From Paracoccaceae bacterium (GTDB lineage Bacteria > Pseudomonadota > Alphaproteobacteria > Rhodobacterales > Rhodobacteraceae): a stretch of DNA of 6,713 nt. Positions 5,136-6,713 of the stretch are shown here, piece after piece. The DNA is taken from contig DAOUPC010000162.1 of NCBI GenBank assembly GCA_030626365.1, forward strand, positions 1 to 6,713, read 5' to 3'. Numbering within the stretch: the first letter of the stretch is position 1; each line of letters opens with the position of its first letter. The notes beneath the pieces were generated by a model. That model was given only the letters and a program-made list of their open reading frames with translations. It searched no databases and was not told the DNA's origin. The translations under genes were made by a program, and so were the position numbers.

Positions 5136-6713
5136 ATGAGCGATCAGAGCGTGCGATTTTTGGCGTCTGTGTCCCGTGTTTCCCGCGTGCGCCGTGGTCT
5201 TGGCCTGACCGGCAGCCCCGTCTCTGTGCCGCTGGTCGATCACCATCCATTGGGGCGGCATCTGGTCGAGTCCGGGGTGATCAGGCCGGATCAACTGATG
5301 CGGGCCTTGCAGATGCAAATGCGCCTGGATGCCCCGATTGGCGAGATTCTGGTGGCCGAGGGCTGGGCCAGTGTGGACGACATCATGGCGGCGCTGGCGT
5401 ATCAGCACGAATTGGCGCTGGTTGATCTGGCGCACCAACCACCCGATCCGGCGCTGGCGTCCCTTCGGCCCAGCCGTTTCTGGTTAAAGCATCGTGTAAT
5501 TCCATGGAAACGCCAGGACGGTTCTGTGCTGATTGCCACGGCCCGGCCCGATCTGTTCTGGCAGATACGCGCCGGGCTGGATGGTGATTGCCCAAAGGTG
5601 CTGCCGGTGCTGGCCCCCGAGGCGGCCATAATGGCAGCCATCGCGCACCGTTTCGCCGGACCACTGGCCGAGGCCGCAGGAACCCGCGTCGCCGCGCGTT
5701 TCAGTTGCCGCACCTGGCAGCCACGCAGGCCCGTGGTTTTGGCGGCGGCGCTGCTGGTAATGTTTGCTGTCGTCCTTGTTGCCCCGATCCACAGCATCGC
5801 GATATTGTGCCTGATGGCGGTCTTTACGCTGACCCTGTTTCTTGTGCTGAAACTGATCGGGGCTGTGGCGCATCTTTTGGCTCATAACCGCCTGAGCGCG
5901 CCGCGTGCCCCCCCGCCACCGTTGCTGACGCCCCCGGGGCGGGAATTGGTAAACACCCGGTTGCCAAAGGTATCGGTGATGGTGCCGCTGTTTCGCGAAA
6001 CAGAGATTGCCGGGGCATTGATCAGACGATTGACAAAACTAAGCTATCCCAAGGCGTTGCTGGATGTTGTTCTGGTACTGGAAGAACATGATGCCCTGAC
6101 CAGGCAGACGCTTGCGGGCACAAACCTGCCGGGCTGGATCAGGGTGATCGAGGTGCCGGCCCATGGTGGCCTTACCACCAAACCAAGGGCGATGAACTAT
6201 GCGCTGGATTTCTGCAAGGGCGACATTATCGGGGTCTGGGACGCCGAGGATGCCCCGGCCCCGGATCAGATCGAACAGATCGTAGCCCGCTTTGCCCAAG
6301 CGCCCGATGATGTGGTCTGCCTGCAGGGGATTCTTGATTATTACAACCCGCGCACCAACTGGCTGGCGCGGTGTTTCACCATCGAATATTCCAGCTGGTT
6401 CCGCATCGTTCTGCCGGGCATTGCGCGGATCGGGCTGGTGGTGCCTTTGGGGGGCACCACGTTGTTCTTTCGCCGGCAGGTGCTTGAGGATCTGGGGGGC
6501 TGGGATGCCCATAACGTTACCGAGGATGCCGATCTGGGGGTGCGTCTGTGCCGGGCGGGGTATCGTACCGAACTGATTGATACCGTGACCTTTGAAGAGG
6601 CCAACTGCCGCGTCTGGCCGTGGGTGCGCCAGCGGTCCCGCTGGCTCAAGGGGTTCATGGTGACCTATCTTGTGCATATGCGCGAGCCCCGCCAGCTTTG
6701 GGCCAACCTTGGT
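5136..6713 (+). CDS. MshEN (GspE_N) domain fused to membrane GT2 glycosyltransferase (3' partial)
   Basis: The frame is open from ATG 5136 to the window end (526 residues, C-terminus missing). A basic N-terminus (1-34) leads into an MshEN/GspE_N domain (about 35-175). Its two 24-residue motifs (38-61 and 67-90) are separated by exactly five residues, as in c-di-GMP-binding MshEN domains. The beta-alpha half follows (KHRVIPW at 118-124, VLAPEAAI at 158-165). Two membrane segments come next (about 200-217 and 220-244). A family 2 glycosyltransferase domain (about 277 onward) has VSVMVPLFRE (279-288), LVLEEHD (313-319), DAED (369-372), TED (462-464) and QRSRW (499-503). These are the acidic and QxxRW motifs of processive synthases such as cellulose synthase. 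More membrane helices are expected downstream. It probably makes or exports a surface polysaccharide; the sugar cannot be told. E. coli NfrB combines the same domains in the reverse order, and XagB-like proteins are possible relatives. The Shine-Dalgarno is weak (GGA, seven bases before the ATG). Confidence 0.88.
   Translation, partial: MSDQSVRFLASVSRVSRVRRGLGLTGSPVSVPLVDHHPLGRHLVESGVIRPDQLMRALQMQMRLDAPIGEILVAEGWASVDDIMAALAYQHELALVDLAHQPPDPALASLRPSRFWLKHRVIPWKRQDGSVLIATARPDLFWQIRAGLDGDCPKVLPVLAPEAAIMAAIAHRFAGPLAEAAGTRVAARFSCRTWQPRRPVVLAAALLVMFAVVLVAPIHSIAILCLMAVFTLTLFLVLKLIGAVAHLLAHNRLSAPRAPPPPLLTPPGRELVNTRLPKVSVMVPLFRETEIAGALIRRLTKLSYPKALLDVVLVLEEHDALTRQTLAGTNLPGWIRVIEVPAHGGLTTKPRAMNYALDFCKGDIIGVWDAEDAPAPDQIEQIVARFAQAPDDVVCLQGILDYYNPRTNWLARCFTIEYSSWFRIVLPGIARIGLVVPLGGTTLFFRRQVLEDLGGWDAHNVTEDADLGVRLCRAGYRTELIDTVTFEEANCRVWPWVRQRSRWLKGFMVTYLVHMREPRQLWANLG

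Noticed and set aside
5588..5887. Plus-strand 99-codon open frame inside the glycosyltransferase gene
   Set aside because: It lies in another frame of a gene with clear domain motifs, and its Arg/Gly-rich product has no recognisable feature.

Overview
The window looks like chromosomal housekeeping DNA from an alphaproteobacterium, most likely a member of the Rhodobacteraceae (Roseobacter/Rhodobacter group). The reasons are GC-rich coding sequence with long antisense shadow frames, a FolB that carries a second C-terminal domain, a FolP with a long N-terminal extension, a divergent yqeY/carA pair, and a CtrA-type TTAA-N7-TTAAC array. The family-level assignment is inference from protein and promoter style, not from a database search.

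Layout. Bases 1-126 are the last 41 codons of pyruvate phosphate dikinase (ppdK). A 194-base leader with two inverted repeats and a hairpin follows, then an exported SleB-type cell wall hydrolase (321-992). After a spacer holding a 27-base tandem duplication come two translationally coupled folate genes: folB (1186-2130) and folP (2127-3122, GTG start overlapping the folB stop). A short G-rich repeat separates folP from the convergent yqeY (GatB/YqeY family, minus strand 3193-3669). yqeY and carA (3858-5021) are divergent, with a strong sigma70-like promoter visible for yqeY and a weaker one for carA. carA ends at a probable hairpin terminator. Next are three TTAA boxes at exact 11-base spacing, then a large open gene (5136 to beyond the window end) encoding an MshEN/GspE_N domain fused to a membrane family 2 glycosyltransferase.

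How the genes relate. folB and folP act in folate synthesis: dihydroneopterin aldolase, then dihydropteroate synthase. The kinase between them (folK) is not in this window. carA feeds carbamoyl phosphate to arginine and pyrimidine synthesis. yqeY is a small protein related to tRNA amidotransferase domains. The remaining two genes act at the envelope: a peptidoglycan hydrolase and a putative polysaccharide synthase.

The most interesting part is the right end. There a synthase with an apparent c-di-GMP-binding domain sits directly behind a tandem CtrA-like operator, suggesting cell-cycle or lifestyle control of a surface polysaccharide. I found no mobile element, CRISPR array, tRNA or rRNA. No stretch longer than 300 bases lacks a gene.
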